Source of the DNA: Conidiobolus incongruus B7586
Taxonomy: Eukaryota; Entomophthoromycota; Entomophthoromycetes; Entomophthorales; Conidiobolaceae
Length of the DNA: 36,432 nucleotides
Direction: 5' to 3'
Assembly: GCA_000697335.1 (NCBI GenBank)
Contig: JNEM01016599.1
Coordinates: 1 to 36,432 of the forward strand
The notes under the pieces were generated by a model. That model was not told the DNA's origin. It ran no database searches and worked only from the letters and a program-made list of their open reading frames with translations. The translations under genes were made by a program, and so were the position numbers. Of this stretch, positions 12,443-23,279 are shown in pieces; position 1 is the first letter of the stretch, and each line of letters begins with the position of its first letter.

Positions 12443-12607
12443 TTAGTCGATAATTACAGAAACTCCAGCAAGTTGTCCAAAATTAAGTTTTATAACACCT
12501 GAGAGAACACCTCCAGTATGAATTTGAATGTCCGCACCAGCACGGCGATCCAAATCAGAAGCAGCAAGAGCTACACCAGTAAGAGCAATCAAGTTGTAGA
12601 TTTTCAT
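12443..12607 (-). CDS. Short divergent small secreted protein (SSP-C)
   Basis: An uninterrupted 54-residue protein too short for usual ORF cut-offs. It begins MKIYNLIALTGVALAAS, the same kind of signal peptide as the SSP genes at 18.1-27.4 kb (M-Q-x-F-N-x-x-A-F-[ST]-x-x-ALAA). The predicted mature part is about 37 residues with a dibasic RR at 21-22, a possible Kex2-type processing site, then a hydrophobic Gly/Val-rich stretch ending VSVIID. Like its relatives it has no cysteine. A TATATAAAT element lies 79 bp upstream of the ATG, the same spacing as in the others, which supports a real gene. It is 18-22 residues shorter than the other members and lacks their PQ-rich stretch after the signal, so it is either a distinct subfamily or a truncated member. 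Confidence 0.7.
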   Translation of the reverse strand: MKIYNLIALTGVALAASDLDRRAGADIQIHTGGVLSGVIKLNFGQLAGVSVIID

Positions 12608-12677
12608 AATGGCAATGGTCAGAATTGATAAAAATAATAAATTTTGTTAGTATTCCAACTCAGATTTTTTTTGATAT

Positions 12678-12686
12678 ATTTATATA
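12678..12686 (-). promoter_or_regulatory. TATA box of SSP-C
   Basis: TATATAAAT on the minus strand, 79 bp before the SSP-C ATG. The spacing agrees with the 71-79 bp seen in front of the four intact plus-strand relatives. Confidence 0.6.
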
Positions 12687-12960
12687 CTACAAATTTCACT
12701 ATGCTAATGTGATAAGATATCTTCATATCTCCTAAACCTTCCAATACTATCCCATTTTGTAAAGTAATATAATAACTTTCAGTACTTACATAAATTTTAA
12801 ATCTTTTATCTTTGTAAGCTTAATTTAAATATTGAATAATTTTAAATTTTATTCAATAACAAACTATAATAAGACTTTTATACTTGTTGATATTATCATA
12901 TTTTTTTAATGAAAATCAATTTGCTGAAATTTATATTAATATTGATTTAAGATTTTAATA

Positions 12961-13930
12961 TCACTTTGTATTTTAAATAATAAGAATTTTTTGTGATTAA
13001 AAATAAATAAATATTTTAATATATGATATATAAAAATAAAGATATAGTATAAATTTAATAGTTTCTTTTATTATTAATAACTTTTTGTTACATCTTTAAC
13101 AAACTTCTAATATTTAAAAAGTCCTTTTTATTAAAGATTAAAATTTGATATTTCATAAACTAACTAAATTTTCCTATAAAAACTTTCTTTCTTATAAGCT
13201 GGTGTTTTAATTACTTAAAGTAACTATAATTATATAAGTTATAATTTAAAAAATATATTAAATATGGTAGTTTTTTCTAATTAAAAATAATCAGAAGATA
13301 TTTTATTGTTTTAAATTTATATATTTTATAATTTTTATACAAAATAATAGATTTTCTCAAATTATAGTAAGAATATTGATTAAAATGTTTTATTTAAAAA
13401 AGTGATATAGAGCTTATCAATAATTAATTTTCCTTTAAAGACTAATTAAAAATAGCATATACTATTATAGTTTATTATAATAATTAATATTTTTTACTAA
13501 TAAAATGATTATTTAAAAGGGTTTATAAAAAAGGTTAATTTAACTTAATCTAACACTTTAATTTATATCTTAATAAAGGATTATATATAAAGATTTAAAA
13601 TTTATTAATTATAATTATTTGTTATAAAAGCAAAAGTTTTTAATAATATTTTAATAGTTTTTATTTAATAATAACTACTTTAACTTTTTTTTAAATTTTA
13701 ATTAAACTATATGGTACTTATTTTATATTTTTATTTATTTATTTAAGCTTAAATTTTAAAATATATAAAAAAAACTTATAGAACTAGTATTAAAATGTTT
13801 AAATAACTATATAATTGAAATAAAAGGGTGTTTTTTAATATATTTTATCACTCTATTAATAATTAAATGAGTAATAGTTAAAGTTAGTTTTTTAAATTTT
13901 AACAAGTATTAAATAATTTCTTTTTTTAAC
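12961..13930 (-). mobile_element. Mariner copy B, truncated
   Basis: The left end is intact in outline (TA then TCACTTTGTATTTTAAATAA), matching the 3' end of copies A, D and E in reverse. It runs parallel to copy A for about 960 bp with many differences, mostly to A or T. The block equivalent to the third catalytic Asp reads LYNYSYFK, with Asn in place of Asp. Similarity fades at about 13920-13945, roughly 350 bp before the expected end, so the part coding for the transposase N-terminus is missing. The truncation lies 40-60 bp from a Tn5 mosaic end, so it may be partly an assembly artefact. Confidence 0.75.
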
Positions 13931-13985
13931 CATCAAATAATTTATTGAATACTAAATATCGCATTTTAATTCAATAACATCAAAT

Positions 13986-14004
13986 CTGTCTCTTATACAC
14001 ATCT
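13986..14004 (+). other. Tn5 mosaic end / Nextera adapter sequence (library artefact)
   Basis: CTGTCTCTTATACACATCT is an exact match to the 19-bp hyperactive Tn5 mosaic end used in Nextera-type libraries. It is flanked on both sides by ordinary A/T-rich sequence, with no further adapter bases and no second inverted mosaic end. A 19-base exact match with this base composition is not expected by chance here. The natural reading is an untrimmed adapter incorporated during assembly, possibly at a false join. Confidence 0.93.
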
Positions 14005-14115
14005 ATACATTTGTCAAATATAGCTTTAATTATTGATATATTTGAATTTTAATTAAAATCTGTAATTTTCAAAAGTTGTTATTTATAAAATAAGATTTAA
14101 ATAAGTTTTAAAATA

Positions 14116-15434
14116 TAGGGTTAAAAAATATAAAATAGTATTTTTTTAATATATGATTATTCAAATATAATCAAAGTTTGGAAAATTAAAATTTAAATAA
14201 AATTAATAATAAAATATATATATTAATATAATAAAATAATATATAAATATATCTAATTATCTATAGCAATTATAAATATTTTTTAAATTGAAATTTTAAT
14301 ATTTAATTTATATTTAGTTAAACCAAAAAGTAATTAACAAAAGGTTTTATTTTGGTGTAATCAAAACCTAACCACAAACTCTCTAAAATCTTTTAAAATT
14401 TACAAAAAATCTAGAAAAATGATGTTTTATCTAAAGATAGAGTTTTTTATTGGATTTGTGACATTAAAACTAAAAGACAAACTATCCAATATTTTCCAAA
14501 ATCTATCAAGTTTATTTTTACCAATATTTTTTAAATTATTAAAAAATGAAAAATTTTATTTAAAAATAGCTTTTTATATTATTAAAGATATAATCAAAGG
14601 ACTTTAAAGCTTATTATATAAGTATAATTCTTATATAACAATTTAAACTTAATTTAGTTAAAAAAATATAAAATAAATACCTGATAATTTAACACAAGCT
14701 TTGAAAAAAGATTTATAATAGTTATAAGTATAAAGAATTTACCAGAATATAGGTAAAGACCTAGGTTTTATATTATATTATTTTAATTGATAGACCTTAG
14801 AAATTTATATATATTTCTTTGCTTAAATACAAATTAAAAACCTAAACTAAGTTAAAATAAGCCATTTTATAAATTCAAATAAAAAGCATTTTATTTTTAA
14901 AAATATTAATTATTATAATAAATTATAATTGAATAAAAACTCTTTATTCAATTCTTGAAGGTAAAAGTATTATGTATAGATTATATATTTCTTTTTTAAA
15001 TGATATAATTTCTTTATTATATTTATAAATAAATTAATAAGATTAATTATTATATATAATAATTATAACATATATCAAGTTAAAGTTATAAAATTTTTTT
15101 AGTAAAATCAACTGGTAAAAGGCACCATATCAAGTATACTTATAAGATTATAACTTCTGACATTATAATTGCTTTAAACAATCAAAAAATAAGCTTATAA
15201 GAAAGTGAATTCAAAGGGATAAATTAATTATAATTATAAAACTTCAAATTTCAGACTTAAATAAAAAGGGTTGTTTTTTAGGTAATAAGAACTTGTTAAA
15301 GATATAACAAGAAATTATTAATAATAAAGGAGAATATTAAATTTATAATATATATTTTTTATTATATTTTATATAAAAAATTGTATTTAAAATCAATTTG
15401 AAAAAAGTGCCATTACTTAATTTCAAATCTTGTA
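14116..15434 (+). mobile_element. Mariner copy C, divergent and decayed
   Basis: About 1.32 kb, matching copy D in order but with much lower similarity. The left end is uncertain (about 14110-14160). The right end resembles the family end (GCCATTACTTAATTTCAAATC..., followed by TA). Conserved traces include the region opening CTAACCACAAACTCTCTAAA, equivalent to 19770 in copy D, and the C-terminal block DYNF.HYNCFKQSKNKL with a TGA inside it. A leftover 62-codon open stretch at 14419-14607 is part of this remnant, not a host gene. It is probably an older subfamily. Confidence 0.65.
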
Positions 15435-18064
15435 TATTAAATAGAAATGTCGATCACTAAAATATGCTAGTAAATCTAAACTTAATTAATTTCAATTTTT
15501 CATTTAATATAAATGATAAATTAATTAGAAATTTGGTAAAATATCTAGATTAATTTGTTAGTTGGTTGTTGTAATATAATAGATAAACTATATCAAGGCT
15601 ATTGATAATTAATTTTTATGTAATCTGAATACTGTAATAACAGACTGAATTGCGATTAGTAGAAATTTACTTTAAGATTATGAAAAATATTGTGGGTAAA
15701 GAATTTATTTAGATATGTAAAAAGAAAAACTATACTAGCTAAACTGATATGTTTTGTGAATCAAAACTTATGTAATTTAATATAAATTGTCAATAATGGG
15801 TGAAAAGCACTTTAACATTAGGGAAAATACTAGTGGAGTATTAAACCCTTATGACTAGATTAATCGACTTACCAAATAAAATAAAATAAAATATTTAAAA
15901 TTCTTATGAACATTATTTACTTCACTGAAATATTTCATTTAAACCAGTAGATGGATACATATTTTTCTAATGATCGAGAGTTATTTTGGCATATTATATC
16001 CACATTTATCCTTAAATAAAATTAACTTTCTTGAAAATAGATAAAATATTTAATAAACAAATATTGTGATTTATATTAATTATATTTCTATATATTCATA
16101 TATTTAAGGAATATATCAGTTAAATTATTTCGTACGCCAAAAATCTATTTAATAATTTATAATATAACGAAATTAAATATATGATATTGAAAAATTTTTA
16201 TAATAATTTCAACTAATTAGTTATATAATATCAAAAAGTTATTATAATTTTGTTATTATTTTATAATTTATATTTCAATTATTTATCATACAAATAATTA
16301 AGTATTGAGTAATTTTATTGATATTAATTACGAATTTTCTTACTAAATTTGAATAATTTATAATTTTTTAAAATATAACGGATTTTAACTATGATATTAT
16401 TTGAACAAATTTTAACTTTAATTCAAATTACGTTCAGATTGACATATCAAGTACAAGAAAAATTTTAGATTGATATAATATAATATATAATATATATCAT
16501 CAGTAAGGCTATTCAAAATTTCAAAAACAATATATATTAAATCATAATATAATAACAGAAAATTTTCATATAGTAATTTTAATAGGATCATAATGTATTA
16601 AAATTCTTTTTTAATTATTGCATGACAATTATTATATTGGTTTCAGCATATTTAATATTACATAATAAATCAAAGGTGGGATTAATAATAAATATATCAT
16701 ATGTATGAGTTGCATATTTTATTATTATTTCATATGAAACATTTGAGATTTTAATATAATTCAAGTTTATTTCACTTTTATAATAATATTAATAATAATA
16801 ATCTTTTTAATATTGATAAAGCGCTTATCATAATACTAATAAAATTATATATTGATAATATATCAGAATGATATATATTCTTGATTTGATTCTTTTTATT
16901 ATATTAATTTTGTATTAAACTTATTTATTGTTATTTGAATAGTTGCACATGATTTATCAGTCATATTTTGTTTTTTAATCAATATGAAAACTATTACTTA
17001 CAAATCAATATTAATGTTATTTTAAATATATATATATTTGATAGAGATATTCTATTAATAAGTGCTTATATTATAATAACTGATATTAACTTTAGTATAT
17101 AATTGTTGAGAATTTTATTATAAATCATTTTAAAAAATATACTATATCATATGAAAGATTAAAATTTTGATTTTTTTTTTGCGAATTAAAGTTATATGAA
17201 AATACATTGACTTTCATTAAGGAATATTTACATTCATTATTGCTTGAATATTATGTAATTATTCAAATATTTTTATGTCCAAATTTGATGTTTCACTGAA
17301 ACTTAATGTTCAAAATAAAATTAATTTCAATGGCCATTCAAGTATTCCAACTACTATTATTTATTGAAATGCTATTTAAAAATTTACAATTTTTAGATTA
17401 AAACCATAATACATTATGTAAATCATTCTCAAGCTTGAACTTGACCAAATTAAATTATTTAGAGTATCCAGTTATACAAAATATTAAATTTATTTATTTA
17501 TATTTTATTATTTTAGTGTTAAAAATGTATACAAAAAATTATTTTTAATATTGATTGAATTTCATTCATGACCGGACTATTTATTACAATTAATCCATAT
17601 ATACTAGTCGCAAACAATATTATAGTTAGTCAAAAATTATTTAAATTATTGATTTTTTATTATTTAAAAATTATAATAAAGAACAAATCAAAATTTTCTA
17701 CAAATATGCAATTTTTTGAAATTTCAATTCACTTTTCAATCCGAACAACTAAGACTTATTCACATTAATTTCAATTTTGCATTAATGAAATTTAGTCTAA
17801 TTTGGTAAGAAAAAATTTGAACTGCATAAGTGGCTTCAACTAATATTAAGAATTGTATACCTAATTTTTGGAAAATATCAAAAATTATTTTTTATTGAAG
17901 CCATTTTGAATGAACGCTTTAAAACTATTCACTTTAATTTTATTGTTATTAAAAAAATTAAATTTTGGAAATTATTTTTAATAACCTCAAAAAAATATTA
18001 TTCTGCCATTCAATTTAAATTTTATGAAATACTTTTATCAATAGTTCAGCATAATTTGATTCAG
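15435..18064. other. Gene-free A/T-rich spacer before the SSP array
   Basis: 2.6 kb without a recognisable gene. Short open stretches at 17568-17768 and 17906-18088 have no domain, are rich in Phe/Ile/Lys as expected of random A/T DNA, and are rejected as genes. A near-palindrome at 16814-16830 (TGATAA, GCGC, TTATCA) holds two facing GATA motifs. From about 17757 on, the sequence belongs to a duplicated block (see the repeat entries). Confidence 0.5.
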
Positions 18065-18071
18065 TATAAAT
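18065..18071 (+). promoter_or_regulatory. TATA box of SSP-A1
   Basis: TATAAAT, 72 bp before the ATG. The context AGTATAAATATTC is nearly the same in front of SSP-A2. Confidence 0.7.
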
Positions 18072-18136
18072 ATTCTGTGAAAAGATGAGTAAATCAATAT
18101 CATCAAATTGAATTATTTAATAATCTATAAGTTAAC

Positions 18137-18367
18137 ATGCAATTCTTCAACTTAGTCGCCTTTACTTCAGTTGCTCTTGCTGCTCCTGCTCCCCAGCCTC
18201 AAGGTCTTCAAGTTCCAGTCCTCAGTCAACTTCCAATTGGTACTATCACTAATGGAATTCCAGTAGTTGGTCCTATCGTCGATAACCTTGTTGGTAAGGC
18301 ACATTTAATCGATGGTAATCTCCAATTGAATATCCCTGGTCTTGGATTAGGCCAATTAAAACCCTAG
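18137..18367 (+). CDS. Small secreted protein SSP-A1
   Basis: A 76-residue protein of no recognised family. Residues 1-16 (MQFFNLVAFTSVALAA) are a clear signal peptide with a likely cut near ALA/APA. The mature part of about 60 residues starts PAPQPQG and is rich in Gly, Pro, Val, Leu and Ile (for example NGIPVVGPIV and IPGLGLGQLKP). It has no cysteine, so it is not a disulphide-stabilised effector or hydrophobin, and no transmembrane helix or GPI-type tail. It is a 14-nucleotide neighbour of SSP-A2 (my count over 231 bases) and shares layout with SSP-B1 and B2. It has a TATA box, no intron and an AATAAA 44 bp after the stop. Secretion is well supported; the role (cell-wall component, host-directed peptide or other) is unknown. 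Confidence 0.87.
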   Translation: MQFFNLVAFTSVALAAPAPQPQGLQVPVLSQLPIGTITNGIPVVGPIVDNLVGKAHLIDGNLQLNIPGLGLGQLKP

Positions 18368-18410
18368 TGTAAACATTTTGAATTATAATATAATTTAATA
18401 TCTATTATTA

Positions 18411-18416
18411 AATAAA
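18411..18416 (+). terminator. Poly(A) signal of SSP-A1
   Basis: AATAAA 44 bp after the stop codon, at the spacing seen in all four intact SSP genes (33-44 bp). Confidence 0.55.
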
Positions 18417-19532
18417 CCAATATATAATTGCTATGAATTTTAAAGACTTTTAAACTATAAGAATTTTATAATCAAAATATCTACTAACTAATAATCTATG
18501 TTATACATATCATTACTATATTTTAATTACTTTGAGCGAAATTTTATATTTACAATTAATTAATTTGTATTTTACTAAAAATTTCAAAATCATTGATATT
18601 GAGAAAATAATTAAATATAAATATAACTGATATTTGGTGTGAAAATTAAATCATTTTCATATCACCAATATTTGAAATTTTTATTATTTTAAAAAGTTTA
18701 CTAAATTCATATTTTATATGATCTAATTTGATCAAGTAATATTATAACAATATTTCTTAATTATTTCAAGATTATTAGAATGAAAAAATTATAATAACCA
18801 TTAAACTTTAATATACCTGCTAATTCTGCATGATTACATATATAATATTTTTAATTATTTGTAATTTTTATATATTTGTTATAGTTAAAGAATTTTTTTA
18901 ATTCATTTAGATAAAATTCCATTGAATATTAAAATTATTTGCTTTAAAATTTAATATTAATAAAGTAAACCTGCTACTATAATATAATATATATACTTTA
19001 TTAAGTAGGATTTATAAAAACTTTTATTATACAATTTACATATCTGAATTATTACTTGATTTTTGTGTTAATATTGTCAAAAGAATTTATTTTAACTTCC
19101 ATTGGAAAAATGTTTAAAGATTTCTTGAATCTCATATAATTGTTATATAATTGATTTTTTAACTTAATTTGTATTAATTATATATTTACATTTTGACGGA
19201 TGGTGTAGTATTGCAATAATTAAAGTTCTTATATAGCTAATCAATACTTGCCAAGTTTGAAAATTCCAAATATGTTCACTTATTATTCTAATCGAAATGA
19301 TTTGATTTAAATTTACTGATTATATTATATATATAGTATTTTAGTTAGGGTGTTTTTTTATCAATATATTCAATATTAAAAAATTTATTAATCATTTTAA
19401 TTAATGTTGAATTATATTTAGTATTTTGCATTTTATAATGTAGATAATCCAGTATAATGTACAATATCTCTTTATATTCCAAATATGATATATCAAATTA
19501 ATTGAATATAATATAATGTTATTGTACCAATA
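18417..19532. other. Gene-free A/T-rich spacer
   Basis: 1.1 kb between SSP-A1 and mariner copy D. No gene, RNA or repeat was recognised. Confidence 0.5.
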
Positions 19533-20845
19533 TTACCATGGAATTGAAAAAATGGGAAATTTTTTAATTTCTGATTTTTCAAACATATTATTAGTTTCAA
19601 ATAAAAAAATATATACAAAACAAATAAGAAAATAAATAGTTTTAAATTATATATATATATATAATAACTTTTTTGATTAAAAAATAATTTTTTAAAATTA
19701 GTTGTTTAATTTAATTATGCTTAAACTAAATAGTAACTATCAAAAGTTTTTTATTTTAGTATTAGTAAAACTTAACCATAAACCCTTTAAAATCATTTAA
19801 AATTTACAAGCAACTTTTGATAATGAAATATTATCTAAATTAACAATTTATCACTAGGTGAATTACTTTAAAACTAGGAGAGAAACTACCTAAAACTTAT
19901 TAAAATCTAAAAAACTAATTTCAACTGTTACTTTTCTAATTATTAATAAAGTAAAAAAATATATTAAAAAGCACCTTTTTATTTTAGTTAAAGATTTATC
20001 AAGATATTTTAATATTAGTCACATAAGTATTTTATATATATTAAAGTTTAAATTAAAATTAATTAATAAAAATATAAAATAGGTATTTTATAATTTAACT
20101 AAAGCTTAAAAAAAAGTTAAAGTAGCTATTACTAAACAGAACTTACTAAGGTATAACTAGAAACCAAGGCTTTTACAGTAAATTATTACAATTGATAAAT
20201 CTTAAATTTTTTTGTATAATCCTTTATTAAAACATAAATCAAAGTGTTAGATTAAGCTAAATCAACCCCCTTTATAAATTCCTTTAAATAAACACTTTAT
20301 TGATAAAAAAATGTTAATTGTTGTAATAGATTATAATAACATATGCAATTCTTATTTAATTCCTAAAGGAAAATTAATTAATAGTAAACTTTATATTTCT
20401 TTTTTAAATAAAACTATTTCTAATTAGTATTCTCAATATAATTTAAGAAAACCTATTATTTTGCATGATAATTGTAAAATATATAAATCTAAAGTTGTAA
20501 AAAACTTTTTAATTAAAAATAACTGGAAAAAACTACTATATCTAGTATATTCTTTAGATTATAACCTATGTGTTTATAATTGTTTTAGGCAATTAAAAAA
20601 CCAGCTTACAGGAAAGAAAATTTCTACAGGAAAATTTAATTGGTTTGTGAAACATCAAATTTCAGTCTTTAATAAAAAGAACTATTTTTTAAGTGTTAGA
20701 TTTTTGCTAAAAGTATAGCAAAAAATTATTAGAAATAAAGGAAATTATTAATTTTATATTATATATTTATTTTTACTTTTTATATATTAAAATATTTATT
20801 TTTTTTCAATTGCAAAAAATTCCCATTATTTAAATTACAAAGTAA
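19533..20845 (+). mobile_element. Mariner-family transposon copy D, full length, decayed
   Basis: 1,313 bp between TA dinucleotides (19531-19532 and 20846-20847). The ends read TTACCATGGAATTG... and ...AAATTACAAAGTAA, with inner inverted blocks AATGGGAAATTTTTT and AAAAAATTCCCATT. The transposase order on the plus strand is a helix-turn-helix-like stretch (VKDLSRYFNISHISILYIL); IITIDKS with the first catalytic Asp; INSKLYISFLNK; LHDNCKIYKSKVVKNFL with the second Asp; then YSLDYNLCVYNCFRQL. Exactly 34 residues lie between the second Asp and the third catalytic position, the DD34D spacing of mariner. In this copy that third residue is Val. Several TAA/TAG stops replace residues expected to be Gln, and the codon after IDKS is TAA where Trp is expected. 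An open stretch at 20461-20718 is the surviving catalytic C-terminal part. Confidence 0.92.
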
Positions 20846-21778
20846 TATATTTTCAAAGTAATATAGATATAATCATCTTTTTAAATATATTTTAGTTATT
20901 AGAAATAGCTTAAACTAATTCAAATTAAAACTAGATTTCAAAAACTATTTTCCATTAAACAATCTACATAATATCAATTGGCATCAATTTATTTATCATA
21001 AATCAAGTTGAATAATCAAAGAACTTGTATATTGTTTTTTTAGAATTTGAATTTAGCAAAGTTTACTTTTTGGTCATTTATTATTGAACTGTAATAGATG
21101 TCAAAATGCATTTATTACCACTAATAATCATAGAAAATATTTTATTACCTTACCATAATATTTAAAAAACTACGTTTATTTAATATTTTCAACTCTAAAT
21201 CAATAAACAAGTACAATAGATAATGCATAATATTATCAATCATATTAATTTTAATATATAGATTGAGAAATTCAAATTCATTATTAATTTATATTAAAAA
21301 TTCTGTCAAGTCTGAAATTTAAAAATAATGAATATTTGATATAAAAACTCAATTAAGTATATGATTTCAAAGATTTTAATTTTAAGTTTTATATGTTTAA
21401 TAATAGGTATTATATACAATTATATTATAATTTGAATTATTATCATTATATTTAATAAACTATAATAATTAATAATATAAATTATTTTTTTAAACGTATA
21501 TTAAAATGATATTAAATTTTTAATATTTCACTTTATTAGAATTGGTATAAATAGTTATTAATTATTAAAATTCTTGATGTCAACCCAAAATAAGGAAGAA
21601 TGTGTATTTAAAAAAACTCATAACCAAGTAATAATCAATAATCAATAAAAATTTACTATGTGACAATATATCTATTAAAATAATAAATACTACCACTAAT
21701 TAATTATTGTTTAATACAAATAAATAATTAAAATATATACTATATAAAAGAAAAATAATTAGATAATTTTCTTAATCA

Positions 21779-21842
<64 letters not shown>

Positions 21843-22939
21843 TGAATTAAATAAATTTTAAGTTTATTATTCAAATTAATAATCATTATGAAATTTATCA
21901 TTGATTTAATTACCATAAATTAATATAATAATTTTATTATGAGAATTTTAAAATAATCAAAATCTAGAAATTATTTCAATTGTTCTTTAATACAAGTTTT
22001 TATTCATATATTTAGATAATTAAAATAAAATTAATAAAAATATTCAAAATTCAAAATTCACAAAATATTCTTAATATTTGAACAAATAAAAAAATTAACA
22101 AATTTAATTTTAATGAGGTATATTGTTCAATTATATTTAGATGAAGATAATAATAACATTAATTAATAGTACGAAATTTACCAAGTTATTGATTCAAAAT
22201 CTTTATATCGACCTGTAAACATTTTTCAAATTTACTTGATAGATATTCAGAATTCAATATTTAATAAAATCAAAGAGTTTGGTCTATTTGACAAAAGTGT
22301 CAAATTTAATATTGCATGCATAATGATATTGATTGATATTAAATCGAATTAATGGTATCAAACCTAATAGAATTTTAATAGTAACTATACGACTTTGAAA
22401 TTTTTATTTCTTATGTCAATTATTAGCTGAACTGAAAAGTTCCATCTAGTGAAAGCCTGTGTAATTTAGCTTAAACTGTTATAGCCCACTGTGAAACTCT
22501 TTATTAGCAGATAAATCTCAACTTCTGAAATAGTTTTGAGTAGATTCACCAACTCTTATAATATTTATAAAAAAATATATTTTAAATTTTTTAGAAATTT
22601 TGTGTAACTAGATAAAATTTTTAAGTTTGCCTAGTAAGCCAAGGGTTATTCACATTAATTTCAACAATGCATATAATTTGATAAAATAATTAATAAATTT
22701 TGCAATGCATAAAGTTCACCATTTAATTTATTGTAACTTCTATATTAAGAAAATTTGTTAAATTGTTGTAAGTTTGTATTGAAGCCGTGAAAAAGAAACA
22801 CTTGAAAATATTAACTTAATTGCTAATATAAAAAATGCAATTTTAGAAGGTATTTTCATTTAGCTAATATGATATTCTTATGCCATTGTAATATATGGTT
22901 AACCGATCTAAAAATGTAATTAATTATATTTTGAATAGG
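20846..22939. other. Gene-free A/T-rich spacer with microsatellites
   Basis: 2.1 kb without a recognisable gene. It includes the AT/ATT microsatellite at 21784-21841 and an inverted repeat at 22286-22305 (ATTTGACA, AAAG, TGTCAAAT). From about 22640 it belongs to the duplicated SSP-A block. Confidence 0.5.
21784..21841. repeat. Compound microsatellite (AT)n-(ATT)n
   Basis: About 13 AT units pass directly into about 10 ATT units without interruption. Confidence 0.9.
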
Positions 22940-22946
22940 TATAAAT
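22940..22946 (+). promoter_or_regulatory. TATA box of SSP-A2
   Basis: TATAAAT, 71 bp before the ATG. Confidence 0.7.
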
Positions 22947-23010
22947 ATTCAATTACTGATTGAATTATTCAACATTAACATTCGAATTATTTAATAATCT
23001 ATAAATTAAC

Positions 23011-23241
23011 ATGCAATTCTTCAACGTATTCGCCTTTACTTCAGTTGCTCTTGCTGCTCCTGCTCCCCAGCCTCAAGGTCTTCAAGTTCCAGTCCTCAGC
23101 CAACTTCCAATTGGTACTATCACTAATGGAATTCCAGTAGTTGGTCCTATCGTTGGTAACCTTGTTGGTAATGCACATTTAATCGATGGTAATATTCAAT
23201 TACACATCCCTGGTCTTGGATTAGGTCAATTAAAACCATAA
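23011..23241 (+). CDS. Small secreted protein SSP-A2
   Basis: A 76-residue paralogue of SSP-A1, differing at six residues: two in the signal peptide (MQFFNVFAFTSVALAA) and four in the mature chain (Asp to Gly, Lys to Asn, Leu to Ile, Asn to His). All four mature changes fall in the stretch between VGPIV and IPGLG, so that segment is the variable part, while the PAPQPQG...NGIPVVGPIV core and the IPGLGLGQLKP end are fixed. I count about 14 base differences with no indel. Same features as A1: cleavable signal, no cysteine, no intron, TATA box and close AATAAA. Function unknown. Lacking tags or lesions, it looks functional. Confidence 0.87.
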   Translation: MQFFNVFAFTSVALAAPAPQPQGLQVPVLSQLPIGTITNGIPVVGPIVGNLVGNAHLIDGNIQLHIPGLGLGQLKP

Positions 23242-23273
23242 TTTCATCGAATCATTTTGAATTATATTGTCTT

Positions 23274-23279
23274 AATAAA
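23274..23279 (+). terminator. Poly(A) signal of SSP-A2
   Basis: AATAAA 33 bp after the stop codon. Confidence 0.55.

Larger units (their letters stand above)
17757..18416 (+). repeat. Duplicated block containing SSP-A1 (left copy)
   Basis: Starts with TTATTCACATTAATTTCAA, found again at about 22647, and shares the TATAAAT box, the leader (ATTATTTAATAATCTATAA) and the whole SSP coding region with the right copy. Similarity is patchy upstream and strong from the leader to the stop codon. The two ATGs are 4874 bp apart. It is best explained by an old segmental duplication whose non-coding part has decayed. Confidence 0.65.
22640..23279 (+). repeat. Duplicated block containing SSP-A2 (right copy)
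   Basis: Partner of the block at 17757-18416. It shares TTATTCACATTAATTTCAA, a TTGAAGCC string further on, GGTATAAATATTC, the leader before the ATG, and the coding region. Non-coding parts carry many indels, while coding parts align without gaps. Confidence 0.65.

Noticed and set aside
17568-18088. Two short open stretches upstream of SSP-A1
   Set aside because: Phe/Ile/Lys-rich random-looking translations with no signal peptide, domain or conserved partner in the duplicated block at 22.6 kb.
19533-20845. Mariner copies first considered as Tc1 (DD34E)
   Set aside because: The catalytic block aligns without a gap to YSPDLAPSDYHLFRSL-type mariner sequences, and the third catalytic residue is Asp in copies A and E.
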